NCBI RefSeq assembly: GCF_036322705.1
Contig: NZ_AP027270.1
Coordinates: 1,365,501 to 1,429,500 of the forward strand
Length of the DNA stretch: 64,000 nucleotides
DNA from: Maricaulis maris
GTDB taxonomy: Bacteria > Pseudomonadota > Alphaproteobacteria > Caulobacterales > Maricaulaceae
Reading direction: 5' to 3'
Positions 18,180 through 27,549 of the stretch are shown here, piece by piece (the first letter of the stretch is position 1; the number at the start of each line of letters is the position of its first letter). Both the position numbers and the translations under genes were made by a program. The notes beneath the pieces were generated by a model. That model was not told where the DNA came from. It made no database searches and was given only the letters and a program-made list of their open reading frames with translations.

Positions 18180-18665
18180 ATGCGTTGTCCTTTCTGCGGT
18201 CATCCCGATACCCAGGTGAAAGATTCCCGTCCGGCCGAGGACGGGAATTCCATTCGTCGCCGTCGTCAGTGCCCGTCCTGTGCGGCACGCTTCACAACGT
18301 TTGAGCGTGTGCAGTTGCGTGAACTCACGGTGTTGAAGAAATCCGGGCGTCGGGTGCCCTTTGACCGGGACAAGCTGAACCGGTCCATCCAGCTGGCGAT
18401 GCAGAAGCGCAACATCGAACCGGACCGGATCGACCAGATGATTTCCGGGATCGTCCGGCGGCTCGAATCGACCGGGGAGACGGATGTGACGTCCGACCGG
18501 GTCGGTGAGCTGGTCATGGAAGGCCTGAAGAACCTCGATGCTGTGGCCTATGTCCGATATGCATCGGTTTACAAGGACTTCCACAAGGTCGAGGATTTCC
18601 GCGAGTTCATCACCGATGAAGCGCTGAGTGCGCATTTCGGGGCGCGCGAAGACGACGACGGATGA
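18180..18665 (+). CDS. nrdR: NrdR, ribonucleotide reductase transcriptional repressor
   Basis: ATP/dATP-sensing repressor that binds NrdR boxes before nrd operons. 161 residues: an N-terminal zinc ribbon with Cys3, Cys6, Cys31 and Cys34 (CPFCG ... CPSC), then an ATP-cone domain (about 49-140) with [14 protein letters not shown] and [13 protein letters not shown]. Its last four bases overlap the ribD start (ATGA). No nrd gene is in the window. Confidence 0.97.
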   Translation: MRCPFCGHPDTQVKDSRPAEDGNSIRRRRQCPSCAARFTTFERVQLRELTVLKKSGRRVPFDRDKLNRSIQLAMQKRNIEPDRIDQMISGIVRRLESTGETDVTSDRVGELVMEGLKNLDAVAYVRYASVYKDFHKVEDFREFITDEALSAHFGAREDDDG

Positions 18666-19237
18666 CCGGCGCGGGCAGACCGCGTGTCACGCTGAAGCTG
18701 GCGACCTCGCTCGATGGAAAGATCGCGCTTTCCAACGGGGCCTCCCAATGGATTACCGGACCGCAGAGCCGGGCAGTCGTTCACCGGATGCGGGCGGCGC
18801 ATGATGCCATTCTGACCGGGATCGGGACCATTCTCGCAGATGACCCCAAACTGACAGCGCGGCCCGAGGGTGGGTGTGAGCGTCAGCCGGATATCATCAT
18901 CATGGACAGCAGTGGACGCACGCCCGGGAATGCCGCCGTGTTCAAAGGGGGGGATCGTTCTGTGACCCTGGTGCCCCATCGTGATCTGTCCCGCGCCATG
19001 GCCGGCCATGGGCGCGTGATGATCGAGGCCGGGGCGCAGATTGCAGCGTCTGCGATCCGGGTCGGGCTGGTGGATCAGATTGAATGGTTTCGCGCGCCAA
19101 TCGTGCTCGGCGGGGACGGTTTGCCGGTTCTCGCAGCTCTGGGCCTTGAGACACTGGGCGAGGCCCCCATTTTCAGGCGCACCGGCGTCATTGAACGGGG
19201 CGCTGATCTGCAAGAAAGCTATGAGCGGGTGCGTTGA
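18662..19237 (+). CDS. ribD: RibD reductase domain only (5-amino-6-(5-phosphoribosylamino)uracil reductase)
   Basis: NADPH-dependent second half of RibD in riboflavin synthesis. At 191 residues it has only the C-terminal reductase domain: [49 protein letters not shown] and APIVLGGDG. The usual N-terminal zinc deaminase (HAE and PCxxxGxxPPC motifs) is absent, and nrdR overlaps the start by 4 bp, so there is no room for it. The start fits well, so this looks like a designed stand-alone domain rather than a truncation. The deaminase should be encoded elsewhere. Confidence 0.9.
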   Translation: MTGAGRPRVTLKLATSLDGKIALSNGASQWITGPQSRAVVHRMRAAHDAILTGIGTILADDPKLTARPEGGCERQPDIIIMDSSGRTPGNAAVFKGGDRSVTLVPHRDLSRAMAGHGRVMIEAGAQIAASAIRVGLVDQIEWFRAPIVLGGDGLPVLAALGLETLGEAPIFRRTGVIERGADLQESYERVR

Positions 19238-19842
19238 TGTTTACCGGTATTGTTACGGCCAAGGGGCGGATCCGCCAGATCAGCGGTGAGGGCGTTCGTC
19301 GCTTCGAGATTGAAGCCGCCTACGATCCTGACACGATCACACTGGGGGCCTCGATTGCTCATGCGGGCGCTTGCCTGACCGTTGTCGACAAGGGGCCGGA
19401 GGGCGAGGGCGCCTGGTTCGCTGTTGAAGTCTCCCCGGAAACGCTGCGGCTGACCACGCTGGGTTCTTGGCGTGAGGGCGACGCGGTCAATCTCGAGCGC
19501 GCACTGGCGATCGGCGAGGAGTTGGGCGGCCATCTGGTCACCGGGCATGTCGATGGCGTCGGCGAGCTGGTTGACCGCCGCCTCGAGGGCGACTGGATTG
19601 TCCTGACCGTCCGGCCTCCCGTGGCGCTCAACAAGTTCATTGCCAAGAAGGGCTCGATCACCGTCGACGGCGTCTCGCTCACGGTGAACGAGGCGAGCCG
19701 CGACACGTTCGATCTGATGATCATCCCGCATACTGCCGACGTCACGACGCTTGGCGCGCTGCAAATTGGCGCGCACGTCAATCTTGAGGTTGACCTCATG
19801 GCACGCTACGCCGCGCGTCTGAGCGAATTCTCGCCGACCTGA
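19237..19842 (+). CDS. ribE: Riboflavin synthase alpha chain
   Basis: Dismutates two molecules of 6,7-dimethyl-8-ribityllumazine to riboflavin. 201 residues from ATG 19237, whose A is shared with the ribD stop (TGATG). It starts MFTGIV as the family does and consists of two lumazine-binding barrels (about 1-97 and 98-190), the second with GHLVTGHVDGVG and DGVSLTVNE. Same operon as ribD, ribB and ribH. Confidence 0.97.
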   Translation: MFTGIVTAKGRIRQISGEGVRRFEIEAAYDPDTITLGASIAHAGACLTVVDKGPEGEGAWFAVEVSPETLRLTTLGSWREGDAVNLERALAIGEELGGHLVTGHVDGVGELVDRRLEGDWIVLTVRPPVALNKFIAKKGSITVDGVSLTVNEASRDTFDLMIIPHTADVTTLGALQIGAHVNLEVDLMARYAARLSEFSPT

Positions 19843-19856
19843 TTTTGGAGACGCGC

Positions 19857-20978
19857 GTGAGCGACATCCCACTTTCCCCCATCGAGGACGTTATCGAGGA
19901 TGCGCGCAATGGGCGCATGTTCATCCTCGTCGACGCCGAAGACCGCGAGAATGAGGGCGACCTGGTCATACCGGCCAAGTTCGCGACTCCGGACGCTGTC
20001 AATTTCATGGCCAAGCATGGTCGCGGCCTGATCTGTCTGGCCTTGACCCGGGAGCGCACCGATCAGCTCGGCCTCAAGCTGATGTCGACCGAGAACCGCT
20101 CGCGGCACCAGACGGCCTTCACCACCTCGATCGAGGCGCTTGAGGGCGTGACGACCGGTATCTCGGCTCATGATCGCGCCCGTACCATTGAAGTTGCGAC
20201 AGATCCGTCCAAGGGCGCGGAGGACATTGCGACACCGGGTCACATTTTCCCGCTGGTCGCGCGGGATGGCGGCGTGCTGGCGCGTGCCGGTCATACCGAA
20301 GCGTCCGTCGACGTGGCCCGGCTCGCCGGTGCCGGCTCGGCCGGCGTGATCTGCGAGATCATGAACGAGGACGGGTCAATGGCCCGTCTGCCGGACCTGA
20401 TCGCCTTTGCCCAGTTGCACGGGCTGAAGATCGGCACGATTGCTGACCTCATTGCCTATCGCCGCCAGAATGATCGCTTCATCGAGCGCCGGATCGAAAG
20501 CGAATTCACCTCGCAGCTTGGCGGGCCGTTCAAGCTCTTCGTCTTCCGCAACACGCTGGACGGGTCCGAGCATGTAGCCCTGGTCAAAGGGGAGCCGAAT
20601 GGCGACTCGCCGACCACGGTCCGGATGCACAAGGTCAGCTTCGTTGACGACGTGCTGCATGAGAGCGGGCCGCGTGGCGCCTTGGTCGAGGCGGGTATTC
20701 GTGCGATTTCCAAGGCAGACGGGCCGGCCGTGATGGTCTTCATCCGCGAAACCTCGCATACCGCTATCATGGAGAGGCTGGGGGCCCACCCGGTCCTGCC
20801 GCAGGACGAGCGCGAAGCGCGGCGTCTGCGCGAATACGGTGTCGGCGCGCAGATCCTGCTGGATCTCGGTGTGCGTGACATGGTCCTTCTGACCACCAAG
20901 CCGCAGACAATCGTCGGGCTTGAGGGGTATGGTCTTTCGATCCGCGAGGAGCGGCATTTTCCGGAGGGTGACGCATGA
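19857..20978 (+). CDS. ribB: 3,4-dihydroxy-2-butanone 4-phosphate synthase with a degenerate GTP cyclohydrolase II domain
   Basis: The N-terminal RibB domain (about 1-200) converts ribulose 5-phosphate to the four-carbon precursor of riboflavin; DAEDRENEGDLV, TGISAHDRARTI and RAGHTEASVDVARLAG are intact. The C-terminal domain (about 205-373) is laid out like GTP cyclohydrolase II but has no cysteine, so the three-Cys zinc site is gone (VRMHKVSFVDDVLHE where active enzymes have a VRVHSECLTGD-like segment). This is the RibBX-type arrangement. GTG 19857 is used because GGAG lies six bases upstream; an in-frame TTG at 19845 is less likely. Overlaps ribH by 4 bp. Confidence 0.93.
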   Translation: MSDIPLSPIEDVIEDARNGRMFILVDAEDRENEGDLVIPAKFATPDAVNFMAKHGRGLICLALTRERTDQLGLKLMSTENRSRHQTAFTTSIEALEGVTTGISAHDRARTIEVATDPSKGAEDIATPGHIFPLVARDGGVLARAGHTEASVDVARLAGAGSAGVICEIMNEDGSMARLPDLIAFAQLHGLKIGTIADLIAYRRQNDRFIERRIESEFTSQLGGPFKLFVFRNTLDGSEHVALVKGEPNGDSPTTVRMHKVSFVDDVLHESGPRGALVEAGIRAISKADGPAVMVFIRETSHTAIMERLGAHPVLPQDEREARRLREYGVGAQILLDLGVRDMVLLTTKPQTIVGLEGYGLSIREERHFPEGDA

Positions 20979-21403
20979 GCGCGCCGAAATATCTCATCAT
21001 TGCGGGCACTTTCTACCGCGACATTGCCGACGCCCTGATCAAGGGGGCTCGCGAGGCCGTCGAGGCCAAGGGCTGTGCCTTTGACATCGTCGAGGTTCCC
21101 GGCGCCCTGGAAATTCCCGGCACGATCGCCCAGGCCGAAAAGGCCGGCGCCGGCTATGACGGCTATATTGCCCTCGGCTGCGTCATTCGCGGTGAGACCA
21201 GCCACTATGATTATGTCTGCGGGGAATCAGCGCGGGGGATCATGGATCTGAACCTGCGTGCGATTCCGGTCGGAAATGGTATCCTGACGGTCGAGAACCG
21301 CGCCCAGGCGTTGAAACGCGCGGTCGACAAGAATAAAGGCGCAGATGCGGCGAATGCAGCGATGATGCTGATCGAGCTGCGTAACCGCTTCAGGAGCGCA
21401 TGA
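20975..21403 (+). CDS. ribH: 6,7-dimethyl-8-ribityllumazine synthase
   Basis: Joins the pyrimidine and the four-carbon unit, the penultimate riboflavin step; forms an icosahedral or pentameric shell. 142 residues with VPGALEIP, GCVIRGETSHYDYV and the C-terminal GNGILTVENRAQA. Starts inside the ribB stop (ATGA) and itself overlaps nusB by 4 bp. Confidence 0.97.
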   Translation: MSAPKYLIIAGTFYRDIADALIKGAREAVEAKGCAFDIVEVPGALEIPGTIAQAEKAGAGYDGYIALGCVIRGETSHYDYVCGESARGIMDLNLRAIPVGNGILTVENRAQALKRAVDKNKGADAANAAMMLIELRNRFRSA

Positions 21404-21888
21404 GCATGGCCACTGCCAGCAAGGAAAACCCGTCTGAAAGCCGCGCCCGCCTGCGTCGTGCTGCCCGTCTCTGTGCCGTCCAGGCACTCTATCAGATGGA
21501 AATCGGCGGCCTTGGCGCCACGGCGGTCATCCGGGAGTTCCGGGATCACCGCTTCGGAGCCGAGGGCGAGGGCGCCGAGTTCGTTGCCGCCGATGAGGAC
21601 TTCTTCGAAAGCCTTGTCGCCGGTGTCGTCGAAAGGCAGGCCGAGGTGGATCCCGCCATGGATGCCCTGCTGGCCGACAACTGGCGCCTTGAGCGTCTCG
21701 ACGCGACGGTTCGGGCCATCCTGCGGGTTGGCGGCTTCGAGCTCCTCTACCGCAAGGACGTGCCGGCCCGTGTGGTGATCGACGAATATATCGATATCGC
21801 CAACGCGTTCTTTGAAGGCTCCGAGCCTAAATTCATCAACGCAGCCTTCGATCGCTGCGCCCGTGACGCCCGCCCGGACGAATTCTAG
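21400..21888 (+). CDS. nusB: NusB, transcription antitermination factor
   Basis: Binds boxA RNA with S10 in rRNA antitermination. 162 residues, helical, with AARLCAVQALYQMEIGG, ILRVGGFELLYRKDVPARVVIDEYIDIAN and the C-terminal FINAAFDRCARD. Overlaps ribH by 4 bp and precedes thiL by 3 bp; ribH-nusB-thiL is a widely kept order in proteobacteria. Confidence 0.96.
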   Translation: MSMATASKENPSESRARLRRAARLCAVQALYQMEIGGLGATAVIREFRDHRFGAEGEGAEFVAADEDFFESLVAGVVERQAEVDPAMDALLADNWRLERLDATVRAILRVGGFELLYRKDVPARVVIDEYIDIANAFFEGSEPKFINAAFDRCARDARPDEF

Positions 21889-21891
21889 GCG

Positions 21892-22854
21892 ATGGCCGGG
21901 GACGGCGAGTTCGACTTCATCCGCAAACGGCTCCTGCCGTTGATGGAGGGCGATCCCGCCGGTCTCGACCTGGCTGACGATGCCGCGCTGCTCTCCCATG
22001 GCCCTTGCGAAGAGTTCGTGTTGGCGTGTGACACCCTGATTGCCGGGGTCCACTTTCTCGAAACCGACGCCCCGGCTGTTATTGCCAGCCGCGCCCTGCG
22101 CAGCAATCTCTCCGATCTTGCAGCGATGGGGGCGACACCGCGCGCCTATCTCTCCGCCCTGTCCTGGCCGGCCGCTTTGCCGGATGCCTGGCGGAGCGCG
22201 TTTGTTGACGGGCTGGCGCATGAGCAGGCGCGGTTCGGTCTCGTGCTGGTTGGCGGTGACACGACCGCAACGCCCGGACCGTTGACCATCAGCCTGACAT
22301 TGGTCGGATCGCTTCCGGTCGGCACGGCGCTGCGGCGCGCCGGGGCCAGCGTGGGCGAGGATGTCTGGGTTTCCGGGATGATCGGTGACGCCACGCTCGG
22401 TCTCGAGGTCGCACGGGGTGACGTCACCATGCCCACAGCCTGCCGCCGGGCTTATGAGGCGCCGGAGCCGCGGCTCGGGCTGGGTCAGGCCCTGCGCGGG
22501 GTCGCGACCAGTGCGGTCGACATCTCCGACGGGCTGTTGGCCGATGCGGGTCACATCGCCGCGGCGAGTCGGTGCCGACTGGTTCTCGACGTTGATACGG
22601 TCCCGGTCTCACCGGCGGCTGCCGGCTGGCTCGCCGCTGGCGGGGCGCTGGAGCGGCTCATGTCCGGCGGCGATGACTACGAGCTCCTGTTCACGGCGCC
22701 CCCGACGCAACGCGCAGCGATCGCCGCGATCGGTCGGGACCTGGCGCTCGAGCTGACGCGGATCGGTCGGGTCGAAGCCGGTTCCGGCATTCTCGCCCGC
22801 CGGGCCGATGGCACCCGTCTCGAGACGGTGCGGACCGGATTTACGCATTTTTGA
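21892..22854 (+). CDS. thiL: Thiamine-monophosphate kinase
   Basis: Phosphorylates thiamine monophosphate to the active diphosphate. 320 residues of the PurM/ThiL fold: GEFDFIRKRLLPL, DDAALL, CDTLIAGVHF, RALRSNLSDLAAMGA, LVGGDTTATPGPL, VDISDGLLADAGHI and SGGDDYELLF. Three bases after nusB; last recognisable enzyme of the operon. Confidence 0.96.
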   Translation: MAGDGEFDFIRKRLLPLMEGDPAGLDLADDAALLSHGPCEEFVLACDTLIAGVHFLETDAPAVIASRALRSNLSDLAAMGATPRAYLSALSWPAALPDAWRSAFVDGLAHEQARFGLVLVGGDTTATPGPLTISLTLVGSLPVGTALRRAGASVGEDVWVSGMIGDATLGLEVARGDVTMPTACRRAYEAPEPRLGLGQALRGVATSAVDISDGLLADAGHIAAASRCRLVLDVDTVPVSPAAAGWLAAGGALERLMSGGDDYELLFTAPPTQRAAIAAIGRDLALELTRIGRVEAGSGILARRADGTRLETVRTGFTHF

Positions 22855-22893
22855 GGCAATCCTGTCAGTCTCCGAGGCGATTGAGAGGCTGTC

Positions 22894-23406
22894 ATGCGCT
22901 ATCTGTTTGCTTTGCCGGTTTGGGCTGTCGCGGTTTTGCTGGCGCCGGTGCCGGCTTTTGCCTTGGTCTCGCCACCGCCCGAGCCCGCACACGGGGCCGG
23001 CGATAGTGGTGGGGGCAATCGCATCCTGACGCTCTTCAATCGGGCCGGCTCGGAAGAGGAGGACGCCGCCGAGGCTGAGGAGGAGGAGGATCCCCGCTCT
23101 TTCACCATTCCGACGGTGGTGGCGCCGCTGCAGAGAGACGGCCATCTGACCGGCTATGCCTATGTCCAGATTCGCGTCCGGGTGGCCGACGGACAGAATA
23201 TCTGGAGCGTTCGCGAGGACGCCCACTACGCGCTTGATGCTGCGGTGCGGGCGGCTTTCCGCAATTCTGTGTCCAATGCCGAAGGGACCGATCTCGACGC
23301 CGGGCGGGCCGTCGATGTCTGGCGGGCAGCGCTCATCGAGCACTACGGAGCGCAGGCGATCGACCGTGTGGAGATTCGCCAGGCGGACATCCGCCTGTTC
23401 CGTTGA
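22894..23406 (+). CDS. Exported protein of unknown function
   Basis: Not recognised. 170 residues: a signal peptide (about 1-23, cleavage near PAFA), a Pro/Gly-rich stretch, a run of acidic residues (about 53-66), then a folded-looking domain (about 68-170) with VVAPLQRDGHLTGYAYVQIRV and a C-terminal VEIRQADIRLF. The tail is vaguely like FliL/tail-anchored motor proteins but lacks their membrane helix pattern. It is 39 bp after thiL on the same strand, so may be co-transcribed. Confidence 0.7.
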   Translation: MRYLFALPVWAVAVLLAPVPAFALVSPPPEPAHGAGDSGGGNRILTLFNRAGSEEEDAAEAEEEEDPRSFTIPTVVAPLQRDGHLTGYAYVQIRVRVADGQNIWSVREDAHYALDAAVRAAFRNSVSNAEGTDLDAGRAVDVWRAALIEHYGAQAIDRVEIRQADIRLFR

Positions 23407-23609
23407 TCAAACTATATTGCAGTGCAGCAAGTTAATGTTTTGACTTGTTAAAGAGTGCGTATTGCACCGCCCCAAACCATTGGGCATAGTCCTTCCCAAG
23501 AACAAGAAGAATAGCGGGGGAGGTGTCTAAGGTCGGCGTGGTCACACGTGCATGCTTTCCCGTATTCCTTCCGAGACCATAACGAAGTGAACAAACGGGG
23601 CTGGAATCC

Positions 23610-25703
23610 ATGAACATGCTTTTATTGGCCATTGCGGCCGCTGTTCTCGCCATCATCTACGGGGTCGTTCAGACCCAGCGGTTGATGTCGGCGAGTGCGG
23701 GCACCGAGAAGATGCAGGAGATCGCATCGGCCATCCAGGAAGGCGCGAACGCCTACCTCAAACGTCAATACACCACCATTGCCATCGTCGGCGTTGCCGT
23801 CTGTGTCCTGCTCGCGGTTTTCCTCGGCTGGCAGGTTGCGCTCGGCTTTGCGATCGGGGCGGTCCTGTCCGGGGCGGCCGGCTTCATCGGCATGCTGGTC
23901 TCGGTTCGCGCCAATGTGCGCACGACCCAGGCGGCCAGCACGAGCCTCGCGGCGGGGCTGGCGGTTGCCTTCCGTTCCGGAGCCATTACCGGCATGCTTG
24001 TGGCCGGTCTCGCGCTGCTGGGCGTGGCGGGCTATTACTGGATCCTGACCGGGCCGATGGGCTTTGTTCTCGGTAGCGACGACAGCGGCCGGATCATCAT
24101 CGACTCGCTGGTTGCGCTCGGCTTCGGCGCCTCGCTGATCTCGATCTTCGCCCGTCTCGGCGGCGGTATCTTCACCAAGGGTGCGGATGTCGGCGGCGAC
24201 ATGGTCGGCAAGATCGAAGCCGGTATCCCGGAGGACGATCCCCGCAATGCCGCGACCATCGCCGACAATGTCGGCGACAATGTCGGTGACTGTGCCGGCA
24301 TGGCGGCCGACCTGTTCGAGACCTATGCGGTGACCGTTGTCGCCACCATGGTGCTCGCCGCAATCTTCTTCACCGGCGGCCTGGCAAGCGAGATGGTGCT
24401 CTACCCGCTGATGATTGCAGCGGCTTGCATCGTGACCTCGATCATCGGCACCTTCTTCGTCAGCCTGGGCAAGGGCACCAATGTGATGGGCGCGCTCTAC
24501 AAGGGCCTCATCGTGGCCGGTGTGCTGTCGATCGGCGCCCTGTGGCTGGTCACCAGCTACACCATCGGCATGGGCGATATCGCCGAGGTCAACGGCAAGA
24601 TGATCACCGGGATGAACCTGTTCTGGTCCGGCATTATCGGCCTGATCGTCACCGCGGCCATCATCTGGGTCACCGAATACTACACCGGCACCGAATTCCG
24701 TCCGGTACGCTCGGTTGCCCTGGCTTCGGAGTCCGGACACGGCACCAATGTCATCCAGGGCCTCGCGGTCTCGCTGGAATCGACAGCCCTGCCGGCGCTG
24801 ATCATCATTGGCGGCATCCTGGGCACCTACACCCTCGCGGGCCTGTTCGGGATTGCCATCTCGGTGACGACCATGCTGGCCCTGGCCGGTCTGATCGTGG
24901 CCCTCGATGCCTTCGGTCCGGTCACCGACAATGCTGGCGGTATCGCTGAAATGGCGGGCCTGGACGAAAGCGTGCGCAATACGACCGACACGCTGGACGC
25001 CGTGGGTAACACCACCAAGGCAGTCACCAAGGGCTATGCGATCGGCTCTGCCGGCCTCGGCGCCCTGGTCCTGTTTGCGGCCTATACCACCGATGTCGAG
25101 CACCTGCTCGGGATCCAGCCCGACTTCTCGCTGGAAAACCCCTATGTCATCGTCGGCCTCCTGTTCGGTGGCTTGCTGCCTTACCTGTTCGGCGGCATGT
25201 CGATGATGGCGGTCGGCCGTGCGGCAACCGCCGTGGTGGCCGAAGTGCGGCGTCAGTTCCGGGAAATCCCCGGGATCATGGAGTACAAGGCGAAGCCGGA
25301 TTACGGCCGCGCCGTGGACATCCTGACCAAGGCAGCGATCCGCGAGATGATCGTTCCCTCGCTGCTGCCGGTGCTGTCGCCGATCGTGCTCTACTTCGCG
25401 ATCAATCTGATCGCCGGCCAGGCGCAAGCCCTGGCAGCGGTCGGGGCGATGCTGCTCGGTGTCATCGTCAACGGCCTCTTCGTCGCGGTCTCCATGACCG
25501 TCGGCGGCGGTGCCTGGGACAATGCCAAGAAGTATATCGAAGACGGCCATCACGGTGGCAAGGGATCGGAAGCCCACAAGGCCTCCGTGACCGGTGACAC
25601 CGTCGGTGATCCCTACAAGGACACCGCCGGCCCGGCCGTCAATCCGATGATCAAGATCACGAATATCGTGGCCTTGCTCCTGCTGGCCTTCCTGGCTCAC
25701 TAG
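23610..25703 (+). CDS. hppA: Membrane-bound proton-translocating pyrophosphatase, K+-independent type
   Basis: Couples pyrophosphate hydrolysis to proton export. 697 residues, about 16 membrane segments. The pyrophosphate site is intact: [24 protein letters not shown] and [20 protein letters not shown], with the later [29 protein letters not shown] carries Lys470 where K+-dependent enzymes have Ala, indicating K+ independence and proton pumping. A 203-bp upstream gap must hold its promoter. A hairpin with a T-tract lies just after the stop. Confidence 0.97.
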   Translation: MNMLLLAIAAAVLAIIYGVVQTQRLMSASAGTEKMQEIASAIQEGANAYLKRQYTTIAIVGVAVCVLLAVFLGWQVALGFAIGAVLSGAAGFIGMLVSVRANVRTTQAASTSLAAGLAVAFRSGAITGMLVAGLALLGVAGYYWILTGPMGFVLGSDDSGRIIIDSLVALGFGASLISIFARLGGGIFTKGADVGGDMVGKIEAGIPEDDPRNAATIADNVGDNVGDCAGMAADLFETYAVTVVATMVLAAIFFTGGLASEMVLYPLMIAAACIVTSIIGTFFVSLGKGTNVMGALYKGLIVAGVLSIGALWLVTSYTIGMGDIAEVNGKMITGMNLFWSGIIGLIVTAAIIWVTEYYTGTEFRPVRSVALASESGHGTNVIQGLAVSLESTALPALIIIGGILGTYTLAGLFGIAISVTTMLALAGLIVALDAFGPVTDNAGGIAEMAGLDESVRNTTDTLDAVGNTTKAVTKGYAIGSAGLGALVLFAAYTTDVEHLLGIQPDFSLENPYVIVGLLFGGLLPYLFGGMSMMAVGRAATAVVAEVRRQFREIPGIMEYKAKPDYGRAVDILTKAAIREMIVPSLLPVLSPIVLYFAINLIAGQAQALAAVGAMLLGVIVNGLFVAVSMTVGGGAWDNAKKYIEDGHHGGKGSEAHKASVTGDTVGDPYKDTAGPAVNPMIKITNIVALLLLAFLAH

Positions 25704-26113
25704 TCGCAGGCATCATCAAGACTGTCCGAGAGCTCCGGCCAACGGCCGGAGCTCTTTCTTTTGCGCAAGACCTCGCAGCGACTTTGCCATCTGTTTTCCG
25801 CGTCGACATAAGCGGCCTGGCAGGCGCGCCAGATCAGACTGTCCTCGCAGGGTATGACCCTTTCGTGCGCTTCCGGTCGGTGGGTGAAGGCCCATGACAG
25901 AGGGTGGCGATGTTCTGGCAGGGGGGCGCCGGTCTCGCGGGCGAACATGATGGCCACATAATCCTCCATGACCTGGTCGCGCTCCCAGATCGGGTAGTCA
26001 TCCGGATCGTCAAAATCGTCCTCCTCCCTCGCCGGTGATGCGAGCGCCTTCGGTGCCATTTCCGGTCGTTGATCGCGCAGCCTGCGGCGGCGCGCATGCC
26101 TGCGTTTGCGCAT
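25700..26113 (-). CDS. Hypothetical protein with basic N-terminus
   Basis: Unrecognised 137-residue frame. It begins with an Arg-rich stretch ([17 protein letters not shown]), then an acidic Asp/Pro-rich segment, then a domain containing [33 protein letters not shown] and [12 protein letters not shown]. The composition looks like real coding sequence, and AGGAGACAT before the start gives a good ribosome binding site. Its last 4 bp overlap the hppA stop, and the hppA terminator hairpin lies within its C-terminal codons, which is unusual. It may be a lineage-specific gene or a fortuitous frame. Confidence 0.55.
   Translation of the reverse strand: MRKRRHARRRRLRDQRPEMAPKALASPAREEDDFDDPDDYPIWERDQVMEDYVAIMFARETGAPLPEHRHPLSWAFTHRPEAHERVIPCEDSLIWRACQAAYVDAENRWQSRCEVLRKRKSSGRWPELSDSLDDACD
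25729..25762 (+). terminator. Intrinsic terminator of hppA
   Basis: A perfect 12-bp stem (AGAGCTCCGGCC / GGCCGGAGCTCT) with a 3-base loop (AAC), followed by TTCTTTT. It begins 25 bp after the hppA stop. It also falls inside the 3' coding end of the opposing hypothetical gene. Confidence 0.9.
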
Positions 26114-26936
26114 GATGTCTCCTTTTCATTCAAACGGGCACGCGTTGACGGGCGCCACGACGGCGTCGCCTGGCGTTTTGGCAGAAGAGGGTGTGCGGGA
26201 TACCGGCCGGAGCCGATAAAGCGCTGATTTGTAACGGTAGCCCAGACAAGCATCCCGCACGCGGAGATTTCCCGGGTTGCCTTCCAGCCCCCGAATCGAA
26301 ATCTGCAGGATCAGGGCGGTCAATCGTTGTGCCGCGAGTCCTGCCGATGGCCGCACCGGGTCTGGCGGTGGTCAACTCCACCTAACCGGATGCGCTCCGC
26401 CATCCCCGCACCCCCGGATAACCGGTCCGAGCCTCGAGTGGCGCGGGAACGGGTGGATTATGGGTCGGGTGAAATGGGGGGCGGACAAGTATTATCCCTA
26501 TCCCCGCGACAACCACCGTCATCCCGGCCCAGGCCGGGACCCGGACCGCGACGCAAGTTGTTGCCATGCTTGGCGAAATCGGGCCTGCGAGAGTGGGGCC
26601 TGACCTGTGCCGGGATGACGGTTATGAGCGTGATGGGTGGGGGATAAACTCCCACGTTTCTTCCCCACAACGTGGAGAAGTGGCGCTCAGGAGCCTTGAC
26701 GAAGGAGGGTCGATGGGGTCCGAGCGCAAGCGAGGATGGGGCGGGCGAGGAAGGCCCATGCCGCCTTCGGCGTCACCCCTCCGTCCCACCCTTCGGGCGC
26801 GCGACCTCCCGATGAAATGGGTAGGAAAAGAAGCGACAAGCTTGCGTCACCTCCCCCCACAAACCCAAACACATTTTCCCGGATGGCACCGCGCGCTTCC
26901 GGGTAAATGAGAGGAGAGGAAAGGCTTGGCGCTGAC
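26114..26936. other. Gene-poor intergenic stretch
   Basis: About 820 bp between the start of the basic hypothetical gene and the stop of bamE. I found no convincing gene: short frames here lack ribosome binding sites and have unlikely composition. The right half holds a palindromic repeat (26516-26621) and a second G/C-rich stretch (about 26690-26870) of the kind dispersed between genes. A partial inverted repeat TTTCCCGGA ... TCCGGGTAAA at about 26876-26907 lies near the bamE 3' end. Confidence 0.6.
26516..26621. repeat. Palindromic intergenic repeat element (CGTCATCCCGG type)
   Basis: CCGTCATCCCGG at 26516-26527 and its exact reverse complement at 26610-26621 bound a 106-bp element. Just inside the left arm, CCCGGCC-CA-GGCCGGG (26523-26538) forms a nested hairpin. 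Elements with this end sequence are common between genes in alphaproteobacteria; whether this one is repeated in this genome cannot be seen from one copy. Confidence 0.7.
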
Positions 26937-27431
26937 CTACTGGTCGCGACGCGGGCCACCGGCACCGCCGGGCAGGTTCTGCTCGCCGCCGAACTGCTCG
27001 GTCGGCAGGCGGCCGACATTGCCGAGCAATTGCTCGAGCAGGGTCAGCTCGCGACCGCGGGTCGGGGTCTCACGGTTCGCATAGGCCACCACACGGCCAT
27101 CTTCCAGGCCGTATTCGGAGACATCGCTGACCACGCCGTCTTCATTGAAGGTGACGGCGATGATGCGGCGGTCGCGGATTTGCGGCCGGAGATAGGCCAG
27201 GCTCTCGCGGGTCGCCGAGATGTAATACCAGGTGTTGTCTTCGAAGGTGCCGCGGGTCGAGGGATTGCCCAGACGCGACAGCACGGTGGTCTCGGTGTCC
27301 TCGGCCACCACGATGGTGGGGACGTCCTGGGTGGTGTAGCGATAGCCATGCGAGCGCAGCACCGGATTGCAGGCCGAGGCGCCAATCGCGCAGGCGGCAA
27401 TCAGAACAGTAAGGCTAACGCGACGCTTCAT
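26937..27431 (-). CDS. bamE: BamE (SmpA/OmlA) outer membrane assembly lipoprotein
   Basis: Small lipoprotein of the beta-barrel assembly machine. 164 residues: lipoprotein signal ending GASAC with Cys21 as the lipidated residue, then the SmpA/OmlA domain (about 30-115) with VLSRLGNPSTRGTFEDNTWYYIS and ITVTF-like IIAVTFNEDGVVS. A Gly/Pro/Gln-rich tail follows. Divergent from the bc1 chaperone gene across 118 bp, the order seen in many alphaproteobacteria. Confidence 0.93.
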   Translation of the reverse strand: MKRRVSLTVLIAACAIGASACNPVLRSHGYRYTTQDVPTIVVAEDTETTVLSRLGNPSTRGTFEDNTWYYISATRESLAYLRPQIRDRRIIAVTFNEDGVVSDVSEYGLEDGRVVAYANRETPTRGRELTLLEQLLGNVGRLPTEQFGGEQNLPGGAGGPRRDQ

Positions 27432-27549
27432 CAGGAACTCCTGCGAGATGGGGTCGGCCCCGCGCGACGTGATGACGCGTGTGGCCCTGTCTTGACCTAA
27501 CCAAGGGCGAGCTTAGCTTCAAGCGCCAATTCTTGGGAGAGCGGATCGC

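Noticed and set aside
18662-19237. ribD as a pseudogene
   Set aside because: It has a proper start overlapping nrdR, an intact reductase domain and normal coupling to ribE, so stand-alone function is more likely than decay.
23622-25700. A 692-codon minus-strand frame opposite hppA
   Set aside because: It mirrors hppA; its sequence is dominated by Gly/Asp/Arg/His typical of antisense of a high-GC gene, and hppA is certain.
26126-26381. Short minus-strand frames upstream of the basic hypothetical gene
   Set aside because: No ribosome binding site, basic low-information sequence, no domain.
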